A DNA stretch of 64,000 nucleotides from Streptomyces cyanogenus. Its GTDB lineage: Bacteria; Actinomycetota; Actinomycetes; Streptomycetales; Streptomycetaceae. The notes under the pieces were generated by a model. That model was not told where the DNA came from. It did not search any database and saw only the letters and a program-made list of their open reading frames with translations. Each line of letters begins with the position of its first letter. Positions within the stretch are counted from its first letter, which is position 1. Positions 1 through 7,439 of the stretch are shown piece after piece. The translations under genes were made by a program, and so were the position numbers. The stretch lies in NCBI RefSeq assembly GCF_017526105.1, contig NZ_CP071839.1:4890001-4954000 (forward strand), in the 5' to 3' direction.

Positions 1-1
1 G

Positions 2-73
2 GGGCGGATGGCCTCCTTCGCGGACCCCGACGGCAACGGTCTGATGCTGCTGACCGAGAAGGAAGGCTTCTGA
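2..73 (+). CDS. C-terminal fragment of a VOC (glyoxalase/bleomycin-resistance) family protein
   Basis: Only the last 23 codons lie in the window. They end in SFADPDGNGLMLLTE, which is the usual C-terminal beta-strand of VOC-fold proteins, where a Phe-x-Asp-Pro-x-Gly-Asn segment leads to the last metal-ligand position. The stop is at 71-73 and the next gene begins 7 bases later, so this gene is probably the first member of an operon with the ArsR regulator and the SRPBCC protein. Substrate unknown. Confidence 0.75.
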   Translation, partial: GRMASFADPDGNGLMLLTEKEGF

Positions 74-80
74 CGGCGCC

Positions 81-428
81 ATGAACGGTACGGGTACCGC
101 CGCCGAGGACCGCGTCTTCGCTGCGTTGGCCAACGCCACCCGCCGCGAGGTGCTGCGGCTGCTGCGTGAGCGCGGACCGCAGCCCGTACAGGCCCTGGCC
201 GACCACTTCGACATGCGCCGCCCGAGCCTCTCGGAACACCTCAAGGTGCTCCGGGAGGCCGGCCTGGTCTCCGAGCACCGCTCCGGCCGGCAGCGCATCT
301 ACCGCCTGGAGGCGGCCCCGCTCGCCGAGGTGCAGGACTGGCTCCATCCGTACGAGCGGTTCTGGCGCGAGCGGCTGAAGGGCCTCGGCGACCTGCTCGA
401 CCAGATGCCCGACGATGAGCCGTCATGA
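81..428 (+). CDS. ArsR-family winged-helix regulator
   Basis: 115 aa, the usual size for ArsR-type repressors. The winged HTH covers about residues 10-80, with the recognition helix in MRRPSLSEHLKVLREAGLV (about 45-63). No cysteine-based metal site is visible, so this is the type commonly found beside SRPBCC/AHSA1 genes rather than a metal sensor. Its stop overlaps the next start by 4 bases (ATGA), giving translational coupling. Inferred role: autorepressor of the VOC-ArsR-SRPBCC operon. The effector is unknown. Confidence 0.85.
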   Translation: MNGTGTAAEDRVFAALANATRREVLRLLRERGPQPVQALADHFDMRRPSLSEHLKVLREAGLVSEHRSGRQRIYRLEAAPLAEVQDWLHPYERFWRERLKGLGDLLDQMPDDEPS

Positions 429-901
429 GCCCGGTACCCGAACCCGACGACGCCGACGACCTCACCACGATCCGCGTCGACCAGTTCTTCCCGCACCCAC
501 CCGCCAAGGTCTGGCGCGCCCTGACCGACCCCGAGCTGCTCGCCCGCTGGCAGATGCCCGGTGCCGGGGACTTCCGGCTCAGCGTCGGCCACCGGTACCG
601 GATGACCTCCGTCCCGCGTCCGGGCACCCGCTTCTCGGGCGTCGTAGAGGTCGAGGTGCTGGCCTACGACACCGAGCGGATGCTGTCCCTCCGCTGGGCG
701 GATGCCGATCCGGCCAACCCCGCCGACTGGACCGTCACCTGGACCCTGGAACATGAGGGGCGCGGTACGCGTCTCTTCCTAGTGCACGAGGGGTTCGACC
801 CGGACGACCCGGCTCAGCTGATGGCCCGGAAGATCATGGGTGGGGGCTGGACGGGACATGTCCTGCCTGCTCTTGGGCGCACGCTGGAACAGCTTCGGTA
901 A
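425..901 (+). CDS. SRPBCC (AHSA1/START-like) domain protein
   Basis: 158 aa. The N-terminal IRVDQFFPHPPAKVWRALTD and the following ELLARWQMP are typical openings of the Activator-of-Hsp90-ATPase-1-like SRPBCC family. A C-terminal amphipathic helix (residues about 130-158) would close the hydrophobic cavity. It is translationally coupled to the ArsR gene through ATGA. ArsR/SRPBCC pairs are widespread in actinobacteria; they are presumed to bind small hydrophobic ligands, but no enzymatic role can be read from the sequence. Confidence 0.82.
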   Translation: MSPVPEPDDADDLTTIRVDQFFPHPPAKVWRALTDPELLARWQMPGAGDFRLSVGHRYRMTSVPRPGTRFSGVVEVEVLAYDTERMLSLRWADADPANPADWTVTWTLEHEGRGTRLFLVHEGFDPDDPAQLMARKIMGGGWTGHVLPALGRTLEQLR

Positions 902-937
902 AGCGCACGTCAAGGCTGTAACCGCAGGGCCACTCCT

Positions 938-968
938 CGTGCACGTGCATTTGCTCCTGCATCCGCAC
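938..968 (+). promoter_or_regulatory. 31-bp putative operator, copy 1 of 2 (TGCA-iterated element)
   Basis: Begins CGTGCACGTGCAT and continues with two TGCAT motifs 12 bases apart. It matches 26 of 31 bases of the minus-strand element at 1998-2028. It ends 79 bases before the start of the DUF397 gene and just upstream of a -10-like TATGAT (980-985). Position and conservation suggest a regulator site over or next to the -35 region. The binder is unknown; the WhiJ-like protein encoded at 2235 is the obvious candidate. Confidence 0.6.
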
Positions 969-1047
969 GTGAACCAAGTTATGATCCGGGTCAGTTGACC
1001 ACAGCATCTATGGCCTCACCAGCCAGTGCACCACCGGGGAGCGACCT

Positions 1048-1317
1048 GTGGACCGCGACGTCGACGGCGTGTACGGGGGGTACGACGTGTACAACGGCAT
1101 GGCTGCCACGCAGCTGAACGGAGTGGCCTGGCAGAAGAGCAGACACAGCAACTCGCAGGGTTCCTGTGTGGAGTTCGCGCGGTTGCCGGGTGGCGAGGTC
1201 GCCGTGCGCAACTCGCGCTTCCCGGACGGGCCGGCGCTCGTCTACACGCGCGCCGAGATCGAGGCCATGCTCCTCGGTATCAAGGACGGCGAGTTCGACC
1301 ATCTCGTGGCGAGCTGA
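1048..1317 (+). CDS. DUF397 small protein (WhiJ-locus type)
   Basis: 89 aa. The core GVAWQKSRHSNSQGSCVEFA, then VAVRNSRFPDGPALVYT and a final GEFDHL, is the DUF397 signature, a family almost confined to actinomycetes. These proteins are usually encoded next to an XRE/DUF5753 regulator; in Streptomyces such pairs influence development and antibiotic production, possibly by the small protein binding the regulator. The GTG start at 1048 is preceded by GGGGAG at 1036-1041. The gene converges on the ATPase gene across a hairpin at 1385-1413. Confidence 0.85.
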   Translation: MDRDVDGVYGGYDVYNGMAATQLNGVAWQKSRHSNSQGSCVEFARLPGGEVAVRNSRFPDGPALVYTRAEIEAMLLGIKDGEFDHLVAS

Positions 1318-1384
1318 CGCGGGCGATCAGTCCGCGTGGCCTCCGTGGCAACGATGTCGGCGTAAACGCATAGGCACATGGAGG

Positions 1385-1413
1385 GTGGACGCGCGTAGAA
1401 ACAGCGCGTCCAC
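1385..1413. terminator. Bidirectional hairpin between convergent genes
   Basis: Perfect 10-bp stem GTGGACGCGC (1385-1394) with GCGCGTCCAC (1404-1413) and a 9-base loop. It lies between the convergent DUF397 and ATPase genes. There is no clear U-tract, as is common for Streptomyces terminators. Confidence 0.6.
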
Positions 1414-1428
1414 CGCGTGTGGAACGGA

Positions 1429-1926
1429 TCAGCCCGCCGTAGGCAGCCGGAACATCGCCCAGACGATCTTGCCCTCGGCCGTGCCGGCGAGCGGGTGCCA
1501 GCCCCAGCTGTCGGCGAAGGACTCGACCAGGAACAACCCGCGGCCCGATTCGGCGGAGAAGTCGTCCGAGTCGCGCGGGACCGGGGTCTCGTGGCTGGGG
1601 TCGCGCACCCCGCACACCAGCCGCTCGCTCCACCGCATCAGGTGCAGCCGCACGGGCGGACGGTGCGCGTCGCCCCGGCACGGAGCGGCCGGCACCGCGT
1701 GGCGGAGGGCGTTGGTGACGAGTTCGGAGACGACGAGACAGATGTCGTCGAAACGGTCCCCGACGTCCCACCGGTCCAGGGTGTCGCGGGTGAAGCGCCG
1801 GGCTTCGCGCACCGCCTCGTAACGGGCGGGCAGGCCGCAGGAGGCGGCATCGGACACGGCCGCGGGATCCAGCGGCGGAAGGCCCTGCCGTAACGGCTTG
1901 AGCATGGTCGATCCATTCGTCCCCAT
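1429..1926 (-). CDS. ATP-binding protein, RsbW/SpoIIAB-like HATPase
   Basis: 165 aa with one GHKL ATPase domain. The N-box is SELVTNALRHA and the G1 region is FSAESGRGLFLVESF, as in anti-sigma-factor kinases of the RsbW type. The ATG at 1926 has a GGGAG 10-14 bases upstream. A TTA leucine codon (plus-strand 1891-1893, residue 13) makes full translation dependent on the bldA tRNA; I found no other TTA codon in a gene of this window. It is divergent from the XRE/DUF5753 gene and convergent with the DUF397 gene. Proteins of this kind act as switch kinases or accessory partners in WhiJ-type clusters; the partner is unknown. Confidence 0.85.
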   Translation of the reverse strand: MGTNGSTMLKPLRQGLPPLDPAAVSDAASCGLPARYEAVREARRFTRDTLDRWDVGDRFDDICLVVSELVTNALRHAVPAAPCRGDAHRPPVRLHLMRWSERLVCGVRDPSHETPVPRDSDDFSAESGRGLFLVESFADSWGWHPLAGTAEGKIVWAMFRLPTAG

Positions 1927-2234
1927 GCGAGGCACTCCCGGGAATTCGCGGTCGTTGCGATGCAGCGGTGGCGCGCCACCATGGTTTCGGATGCGCAGAG
2001 CAGATGCAAGGGCAGATGCACGTGCACGCGACCGAAATGACACTGCCCGTACCACTTCTTGGTCATTTTTTCTGCCATCTTCCCGGGCGTCCCGCCAGAG
2101 GTCCGGACCTCTTCCCGGTCGAGCCCCGGCAGAAACGGCCGACCTCTTTCCGTTTCCGTAACCGGGCGAGTACTGCTCGGAGTGTTTTAGTGGCAGACTT
2201 CGGCCCCTGAGGACGGTTGGGGAGGCTGACGAAC
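1927..2234. other. Divergent intergenic region between ATPase and XRE genes
   Basis: This 308-base region holds the upstream regions of both divergent genes. It contains the minus-oriented copy of the 31-bp TGCA element (1998-2028), which includes the perfect palindrome TGCACGTGCA (2017-2026). The part nearest the XRE gene (about 2150-2220) is locally A/T-richer, with TACTGCT and TTTTAGT stretches that could serve as -10 regions. No open frame in it looks coding. Confidence 0.5.
1998..2028 (-). promoter_or_regulatory. 31-bp putative operator, copy 2 of 2
   Basis: Read on the minus strand it starts CGTGCACGTGCAT and matches 26 of 31 bases of the element at 938-968, including the spacing of the TGCAT repeats. 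It ends 71 bases before the ATPase start, almost the same distance and orientation as copy 1 has to the DUF397 gene. Two genes of one locus carrying the same element in the same position implies joint control. Confidence 0.6.
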
Positions 2235-3095
2235 GTGAGCGCGGGAGAGCCCGGATCGGTGGTGCGGCGAATGCTGCTCGGTTCGCAACTCAGGCGACTG
2301 CGTGAAGCACGGGGGATCACGCGCGAGAAGGCGGGATACTCGATCCGCGCCTCCGAGTCGAAGATCAGCCGGATGGAGCTGGGCCGGGTGAGCTTCAAGA
2401 CGAGAGACGTGGAAGACCTGCTCACCCTCTACGGCATCACCGACGAGGCGGAGCGCGAGTCGCTGCTCTCCCTCGCCCGGGAGGCCAACGTGGCGGGCTG
2501 GTGGCACAGTTACACCGACGTCCTGCCCAGCTGGTTCCCCACCTACGTGGGCCTGGAGGGAGCCGCCGCGCTGATCCGCGCCTACGAGGTGCAGTTCGTG
2601 CACGGCCTGCTGCAGACCGAGGAGTACGCCCGCGCGGTGGTCCGGCGCGGTATGAAGGGGGCGAGCACCGCCGACGTCGAACGCCGGGTCGCCCTGCGCC
2701 TGGAGCGGCAGAAGTACCTGCTCGCCGAGAACGCCCCCGAGTTCCACATCGTCCTGGACGAGGCCGCCCTGCGCCGCCCCTACGGCGACCGCGAGGTGAT
2801 GCGCGGCCAGCTCCAGCACCTGATCGACATCTCCGAGCGGCCCAACGTGCGCCTGCAGGTGATGCCGTTCAGCTTCGGCGGGCACGCCGGCGAGAGCGGC
2901 GCCTTCACCATCCTCAGCTTCCCCGAGTCCGACCTGTCCGACGTGGTCTACCTCGAACAGCTGACCAGCGCCCTCTACCTGGACAAACGCGAGGACGTCG
3001 CCCAGTACGAGCAGGCCCTGAAGGAACTCCAGCAGGACAGCCCCGGGCCCGACGAAAGCCGGGACCTGCTGCGCGGCCTGCTGCAACTGTCCTGA
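2235..3095 (+). CDS. XRE-type HTH regulator with DUF5753 domain (WhiJ-like)
   Basis: 286 aa. An N-terminal HTH (about residues 12-70: LGSQLRRLREARGITREKAG, SESKISRMELGRV) is followed by a DUF5753 domain (about 90-275) recognisable by FVHGLLQTEEYARAVV, FHIVLDEAALRRP and VRLQVMPF. This is the WhiJ/Scr1 architecture, in which the C-terminal domain is thought to receive a signal or bind the DUF397 partner. The GTG at 2235 is chosen because GGAGG lies 9 bases upstream; a TTG at 2217 has no such site. With the ATPase and DUF397 genes it forms a complete WhiJ-type cluster. Confidence 0.88.
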   Translation: MSAGEPGSVVRRMLLGSQLRRLREARGITREKAGYSIRASESKISRMELGRVSFKTRDVEDLLTLYGITDEAERESLLSLAREANVAGWWHSYTDVLPSWFPTYVGLEGAAALIRAYEVQFVHGLLQTEEYARAVVRRGMKGASTADVERRVALRLERQKYLLAENAPEFHIVLDEAALRRPYGDREVMRGQLQHLIDISERPNVRLQVMPFSFGGHAGESGAFTILSFPESDLSDVVYLEQLTSALYLDKREDVAQYEQALKELQQDSPGPDESRDLLRGLLQLS

Positions 3096-3112
3096 CCCGC
3101 CCCAACTCCCTT

Positions 3113-3124
3113 TACTTGCAAGTA
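3113..3124. promoter_or_regulatory. 12-bp palindrome upstream of aldehyde dehydrogenase
   Basis: TACTTGCAAGTA is a perfect palindrome 58 bases before the aldehyde dehydrogenase start and 17 bases after the XRE gene stop. It resembles half-site spacing of MarR/HxlR-class operators, but no such regulator is adjacent. Confidence 0.4.
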
Positions 3125-3182
3125 GGATGACGTCCGCTCAGGCATGCACGGATCTGGTGTCCGCTAGCGATTGAGGGATCAC

Positions 3183-4643
3183 ATGTCGTCCTACTTCACC
3201 GACCTGGCCCAGCAGTACATCGACGGTGAGTGGCGCCCGGGCACCGGTTCCTGGGACGTCATCGACTTCAACCCCTACGACGACGAGAAGCTCGCGTCGA
3301 TCACCGTGGCCACGGTCGACGAGGTGGACCAGGCCTACCAGGCAGCCGCCCGCGCCCAGAAGAAGTGGGCCGAGACCAACCCCTACACCCGGCGCGCGGT
3401 GTTCGAGCGGGCCCTGAGGCTGATAGAAGACCGCGAGCAGGAGATAGCCGAGCTGATCATCGCCGAACTCGGCGGCACGCGCGTGAAGGCCGGCTTCGAA
3501 CTGCACCTCGCCAAGGAGTTCCTGCGCGAGTCGATCCACCTCGCGCTGCGCCCCGAGGGCAGGATCCTGCCCTCCCCGACCGAGGGCAAGGAGAACCGCG
3601 TCTACCGGGTCCCGGTCGGCGTCGTCGGCGTGATCAGCCCGTTCAACTTCCCCTTCCTGCTGTCGCTGAAGTCGGTCGCGCCGGCCCTCGCGCTCGGCAA
3701 CGCGGTGGTGCTCAAGCCGCACCAGAACACCCCGATCGCCGGCGGCACCCTGCTCGCGAAGATCTTCGAGGAGGCCGGGCTGCCCGGCGGCCTGCTCAAC
3801 GTCGTCGTCACCGACATCGCCGAGATCGGCGACGCGTTCCTGGAGCACCCGGTCCCCAAGGTCATCTCCTTCACCGGCTCCGACAAGATCGGCCGGCACG
3901 TCGCCACCGTCTGCGCCAGGCACTTCAAGCGCTCGGTGCTGGAACTGGGCGGCAACAGCGCGCTGGTGGTGCTGGACGACGCCGACGTCGACTACGCGGT
4001 GGACGCTGCCGTCTTCAGCCGGTTCGTGCACCAGGGCCAGGTCTGCATGGCCGCCAACCGGGTCCTCGTGGACGCCTCCGTCGCCGAGGAGTTCACCGAG
4101 AAGTTCGTCGCCAAGGTCAGGACCCTCAAGGTCGGTGACCCGCGCGACCCGGAGACCGTGATCGGCCCGGTGATCAACTCCGCGCAGGCCAACGCCGTCT
4201 CGGGCACCGTGGAGCAGGCGCTCGCCGAGGGCGCCACCGCCCTGGTGCGCGGCAGCACCACCAACAACCTGGTCGAGCCGACCGTGCTCACCGGCGTCCC
4301 CGCGGACTCCGCGCTGCTCCAGCAGGAGGTCTTCGGCCCGGTCGTCTTCCTCGTCCCGTTCGACGGGGAGGAGGAGGCGGTGCGGATCGTCAACGACACC
4401 CCGTACGGCCTGAGCGGCGCCGTGCACACGGGCGACGTCGAGCGGGGCGTGGCCTTCGCCAAGCGGATCGAGACCGGCATGTTCCACGTGAACGACGGCA
4501 CGGTCCACGACGAGCCGATCGTGCCCTTCGGCGGCGAGAAGCACTCGGGCCTGGGCCGCCTCAACGGTGAGACCACGCTGGAGGCGTTCACGACCGTGAA
4601 GTGGATCTCGGTGCAGCACGGCCGCAGCGGGTTCCCCTTCTGA
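3183..4643 (+). CDS. NAD(P)-dependent aldehyde dehydrogenase
   Basis: 486 aa, the full length of the ALDH superfamily. Catalytic Cys288 lies in HQGQVCMAANR and the general base Glu254 in LELGGN; the fold motif FNFPFLLS and the C-terminal PFGGEKHSGLGR segment are present. The sequence resembles the benzaldehyde/vanillin dehydrogenase branch, but the substrate cannot be fixed. ATG at 3183 has GAGGGA upstream; an in-frame ATG 12 bases earlier lacks one. It is a single-gene unit, with a palindrome before it and a hairpin after it. Confidence 0.88.
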   Translation: MSSYFTDLAQQYIDGEWRPGTGSWDVIDFNPYDDEKLASITVATVDEVDQAYQAAARAQKKWAETNPYTRRAVFERALRLIEDREQEIAELIIAELGGTRVKAGFELHLAKEFLRESIHLALRPEGRILPSPTEGKENRVYRVPVGVVGVISPFNFPFLLSLKSVAPALALGNAVVLKPHQNTPIAGGTLLAKIFEEAGLPGGLLNVVVTDIAEIGDAFLEHPVPKVISFTGSDKIGRHVATVCARHFKRSVLELGGNSALVVLDDADVDYAVDAAVFSRFVHQGQVCMAANRVLVDASVAEEFTEKFVAKVRTLKVGDPRDPETVIGPVINSAQANAVSGTVEQALAEGATALVRGSTTNNLVEPTVLTGVPADSALLQQEVFGPVVFLVPFDGEEEAVRIVNDTPYGLSGAVHTGDVERGVAFAKRIETGMFHVNDGTVHDEPIVPFGGEKHSGLGRLNGETTLEAFTTVKWISVQHGRSGFPF

Positions 4644-4680
4644 CCGCGCGCTGCCTTTCCCGCTCCTTTTCGACGCGGCC

Positions 4681-4713
4681 GGGCATTGAGGACAGGATCT
4701 GTCCTCAATGCCC
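4681..4713. terminator. Long perfect hairpin after aldehyde dehydrogenase
   Basis: A 14-bp stem, GGGCATTGAGGACA (4681-4694) with its exact complement at 4700-4713, around a 5-base loop. It lies 38 bases after the aldehyde dehydrogenase stop and 63 before the DinB start. It most likely terminates transcription, but the symmetry would also suit an operator for the DinB gene. Confidence 0.6.
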
Positions 4714-4776
4714 CGTAGCGTCTTCGGTGTCGGGGGAAACCTCCCCGGCGAACGGCCCCACGAAAGGCGGTACGCC

Positions 4777-5328
4777 ATGGTCACGCACGTTCCGGCGGAG
4801 GCGAAGGGCGACGAGCGCGGGGCGCTGCTCGCGTTCGTCGAGGAGCAGCGCGGCGGGATCCGCCGGGCGCTGCTCGGACTGACCGAGGAGCAGGCCCGTA
4901 CCCGGCCCAGCGCCAGCGAGCTGTCCCTGGGCGGCCTGCTCAAGCACGTCGCCGAGGTCGAGCAGAGCTGGATCGCCCGCGCGAAGCAGGAGCCGCCGGC
5001 AGTGCGGCGCGACGAGACGAACTGGCACGAGACCTTCCAGCTGGTCGGCGACGAGACGGTCGCCTCGCAGCTGGCGTACTGGGAGCAGGTGGCCGCCGAG
5101 ACGGAGAAGTTCATCCGCTCCGCGCCCAGCCTGGACGACACCTTCCCGCTGCCGCCCGACCCCTGGTTCCCGCCGGAGGGCCGCGTCTCGCTGCGCTGGC
5201 TGTGCCTGCACCTGATCCGCGAGACGGCCCGGCACGCCGGCCACGCCGACATCATCCGCGAGTCGCTGGACGGGAAGACGGCGTTCGAGCTGGTGGCCCT
5301 GGAGCAGGGCACCTCCTGGGGGCAGTAG
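4777..5328 (+). CDS. DinB-family (DUF664) metal-binding protein
   Basis: 183 aa four-helix-bundle protein. The DinB_2/DUF664 pattern is clear: LGGLLKHVAEVEQSWI (histidine of the metal triad) and the late WLCLHLIRETARHAGHADIIRE carrying the other two histidines. The superfamily includes mycothiol-dependent enzymes (MST, MDMPI), so a thiol-linked detoxification role is possible but not shown. ATG 4777 is preceded by GAAAGGCGG. Confidence 0.82.
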   Translation: MVTHVPAEAKGDERGALLAFVEEQRGGIRRALLGLTEEQARTRPSASELSLGGLLKHVAEVEQSWIARAKQEPPAVRRDETNWHETFQLVGDETVASQLAYWEQVAAETEKFIRSAPSLDDTFPLPPDPWFPPEGRVSLRWLCLHLIRETARHAGHADIIRESLDGKTAFELVALEQGTSWGQ

Positions 5329-5388
5329 CCAGGTCCGAGGCCGGGCCGGGGCGGGGCCGGCGTGCGCGGGTGATCGCGGGCTGATCGC

Positions 5389-5408
5389 GGGGTCCTAACC
5401 TGGACCCC
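5389..5408 (+). promoter_or_regulatory. Candidate PadR operator overlapping the -10 region
   Basis: GGGGTCC (5389-5395), TAACCT (5396-5401) and GGACCCC (5402-5408) form a 7-bp inverted repeat around a -10-like hexamer, ending exactly at the ATG of the padR gene. Just upstream TGATCGCGGG occurs twice (5371-5380, 5382-5391). The layout fits a leaderless, self-repressed promoter. Confidence 0.5.
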
Positions 5409-6014
5409 ATGTCAGCGATCCGACTCCTCGTGCTGGGCGCGGTCCGCCAGCACGGGCGGGCCCACGGCTATCAGGTCCGGGGCGACCTGGAGTACTGGGG
5501 CGCGCACGAGTGGTCCAACGCCAAGCCGGGCTCGATCTACCACGCCCTGAAGCAGATGGCCAAGCAGGGGCTGCTGCACGCGCACGAGATCGCGCCGTCC
5601 ACGGCGGGCGGGCCGCCGCGGGTCGAGTACGAGCTCACCGGCAAGGGCACCGAGGAGTACTTCGCCCTGCTGCGTGAGGCGCTGGTCACCTACGACCAGC
5701 GCGGCGACGTGAAGACGGCCGCCCTCGGCTTCATGGTGGACCTGCCGAGGGCCGAGACGGTGGCGCTGCTGAAGGAACGCATGCGGCGGATCGAGGAGTG
5801 GCGGTCCTCGGTCACCGAGCACTACATCCCCGAGGGCGGCCCCGGACAGCTCGGTCACATCGGCGAGATCATGAACATGTGGATCCACACGGCCGACTCC
5901 GAGGCCGAGTGGACCCGGGGCCTCGTCGCCCGCATCGAGCAGGGCGCCTACACCTTCGCCGGCGAGGGCGAACCGTTCGCCGGCCTGCTCGCCGAGGACG
6001 CGGGGAGTCAGTGA
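5409..6014 (+). CDS. PadR-family transcriptional regulator
   Basis: 201 aa. N-terminal PadR winged helix (about residues 3-85: LLVLGAVRQHGRAHGYQVRGDL, KPGSIYHALKQMAKQGLL, RVEYELTGKGTEEY) and a C-terminal Vir_C-like helical dimerisation part (about 95-185). There is no Shine-Dalgarno; TAACCT sits 7 bases before the ATG, so the mRNA may be leaderless. Its 3' end overlaps the convergent glutamate decarboxylase gene by 7 bases. Confidence 0.88.
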   Translation: MSAIRLLVLGAVRQHGRAHGYQVRGDLEYWGAHEWSNAKPGSIYHALKQMAKQGLLHAHEIAPSTAGGPPRVEYELTGKGTEEYFALLREALVTYDQRGDVKTAALGFMVDLPRAETVALLKERMRRIEEWRSSVTEHYIPEGGPGQLGHIGEIMNMWIHTADSEAEWTRGLVARIEQGAYTFAGEGEPFAGLLAEDAGSQ

Positions 6015-7414
6015 TGGAACCCGGTGGCCGCGCCCTTGTCCCGGGTCAGCGGGTGCGGCTGGCGCCGTAGCTCCGGCAGCAGGCGGGTCAGGTCGTCGAC
6101 GAACAGGTCGGCCAGGTCGTGCGAGAAGCCGTTGCGGCAGACGATCCGCAGCACGGACAGGTCCTCCCGGTGGGCCGGGAAGGTGTAGGCGGGCACCAGC
6201 CAGCCGCCCTCGCGCAGCCGCCGGGAGACGTCGAAGACGTCGTACGACGTGATGTCGTCGGCCGTGGTCAGCGCGAACACAGGCAGCTCGTCGCCGCGCG
6301 TGAGCAGCCGGAAGTCGCCGAGCGCGGCGATCCGGTCGGCGAGCGAGCGCGCCACGTCCCGCGTCGACTGCTGCACCGCGCGGAAGCCCTCCCGGCCCAG
6401 CCGCAGGAACGTGTAGTACTGCGCGACCACCTGGGCGCCGGGCCGGGAGAAGTTCAGCGCGAAGGTCGGCATCTCGCCGCCCAGGTAGTTCACCCGGAAC
6501 ACCAGCTCGTCGGGCAGCGCCTCCCGGTCCCGCCACAGCGCCCAGCCGACGCCCGGGTACACGAGGCCGTACTTGTGCCCGGAGCAGTTGATCGACGCCA
6601 CGCGCGGCAGCCGGAAGTCCCACACCAGGTCCTCGTCCAGGAAGGGCGCCACCATCCCGCCGGACGCGCCGTCCACGTGCACCGGGATGTCGAGCCCGGT
6701 GCGCTCCTGGAGGGCGTCCAGGGCCGCGCACAGGTCGGCGATCGGCTCGTAGGAGCCGTCGAAGGTGGAGCCGAGGATGCCGACGACCCCGATGGTGTTC
6801 TCGTCGCAGAGCTCGACGGCGGCCTGCGGGTCCAGGTGGAAGCGCTCGCCCTCCATGGGGACCAGCCGGGCGTCCACCTCCCAGAAGTTGCAGAACTTCT
6901 CCCAGCAGACCTGGACGTTGATCCCCATCACCAGATTGGGCCGCTCGGACGGATACCGGTCGGCGTTCCGCTTCGCCCAGCGCCGCTTCAGGGCCATCCC
7001 GGCGAGCATGCACGCCTCGCTGGACCCGGTCGTCGAACAGCCCACCGCGGCCGCCGGGTCCGGCGCGTTCCACAGGTCGGCGAGCATCGCCACACAGCGC
7101 CGTTCCAGCTCGGCCGTGCGCGGGTACTCGTCCTTGTCGATCATGTTCTTGTCCCGGCACTCCGTCATCAGCACCCCGGCCTGCGGCTCCATCCAGGTGG
7201 TGACGAATGTGGCCAGGTTCAGCCGGGCGTTGCCGTCCAGCATCAGTTCGTCGTGGACCAGCTGGTACGCCGTGGACGGGGGCAGCGGGGCGTCCGGCAG
7301 CCGGTGGGTGGGCGGTGCCTCGGTCATGCCGCCGACCGGGTTGGCCTCCCCGTAGAACGGGTTGACCGACACCGTCCGCACGTCGTGCCGCTCGGAACCT
7401 TTGTGCAGGGCCAT
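6008..7414 (-). CDS. gadB: Glutamate decarboxylase
   Basis: 468 aa PLP enzyme converting L-glutamate to GABA and CO2, with consumption of one proton. The family is clear from the start NPFYGEANP, GCSTTGSSEACMLAGMALKRRW, the PLP-lysine segment INCSGHKYGLVYPGVGW (Lys281), and length equal to E. coli GadB. The C-terminus ends in a family-typical FHH. It lies 25 bases downstream of a CLC channel gene on the same strand, so both are probably co-transcribed. No GadC glutamate/GABA antiporter gene is nearby. Confidence 0.93.
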   Translation of the reverse strand: MALHKGSERHDVRTVSVNPFYGEANPVGGMTEAPPTHRLPDAPLPPSTAYQLVHDELMLDGNARLNLATFVTTWMEPQAGVLMTECRDKNMIDKDEYPRTAELERRCVAMLADLWNAPDPAAAVGCSTTGSSEACMLAGMALKRRWAKRNADRYPSERPNLVMGINVQVCWEKFCNFWEVDARLVPMEGERFHLDPQAAVELCDENTIGVVGILGSTFDGSYEPIADLCAALDALQERTGLDIPVHVDGASGGMVAPFLDEDLVWDFRLPRVASINCSGHKYGLVYPGVGWALWRDREALPDELVFRVNYLGGEMPTFALNFSRPGAQVVAQYYTFLRLGREGFRAVQQSTRDVARSLADRIAALGDFRLLTRGDELPVFALTTADDITSYDVFDVSRRLREGGWLVPAYTFPAHREDLSVLRIVCRNGFSHDLADLFVDDLTRLLPELRRQPHPLTRDKGAATGFHH

Positions 7415-7439
7415 GGGGGCGCCTCCAGGGGGATGAGTG

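Noticed and set aside
3138..5312. A 724-codon open frame on the minus strand opposite the aldehyde dehydrogenase and DinB genes
   Set aside because: It has no family resemblance and its composition (Arg, Val, Gly, His) is that of an antisense shadow. The plus-strand genes explain the DNA fully.
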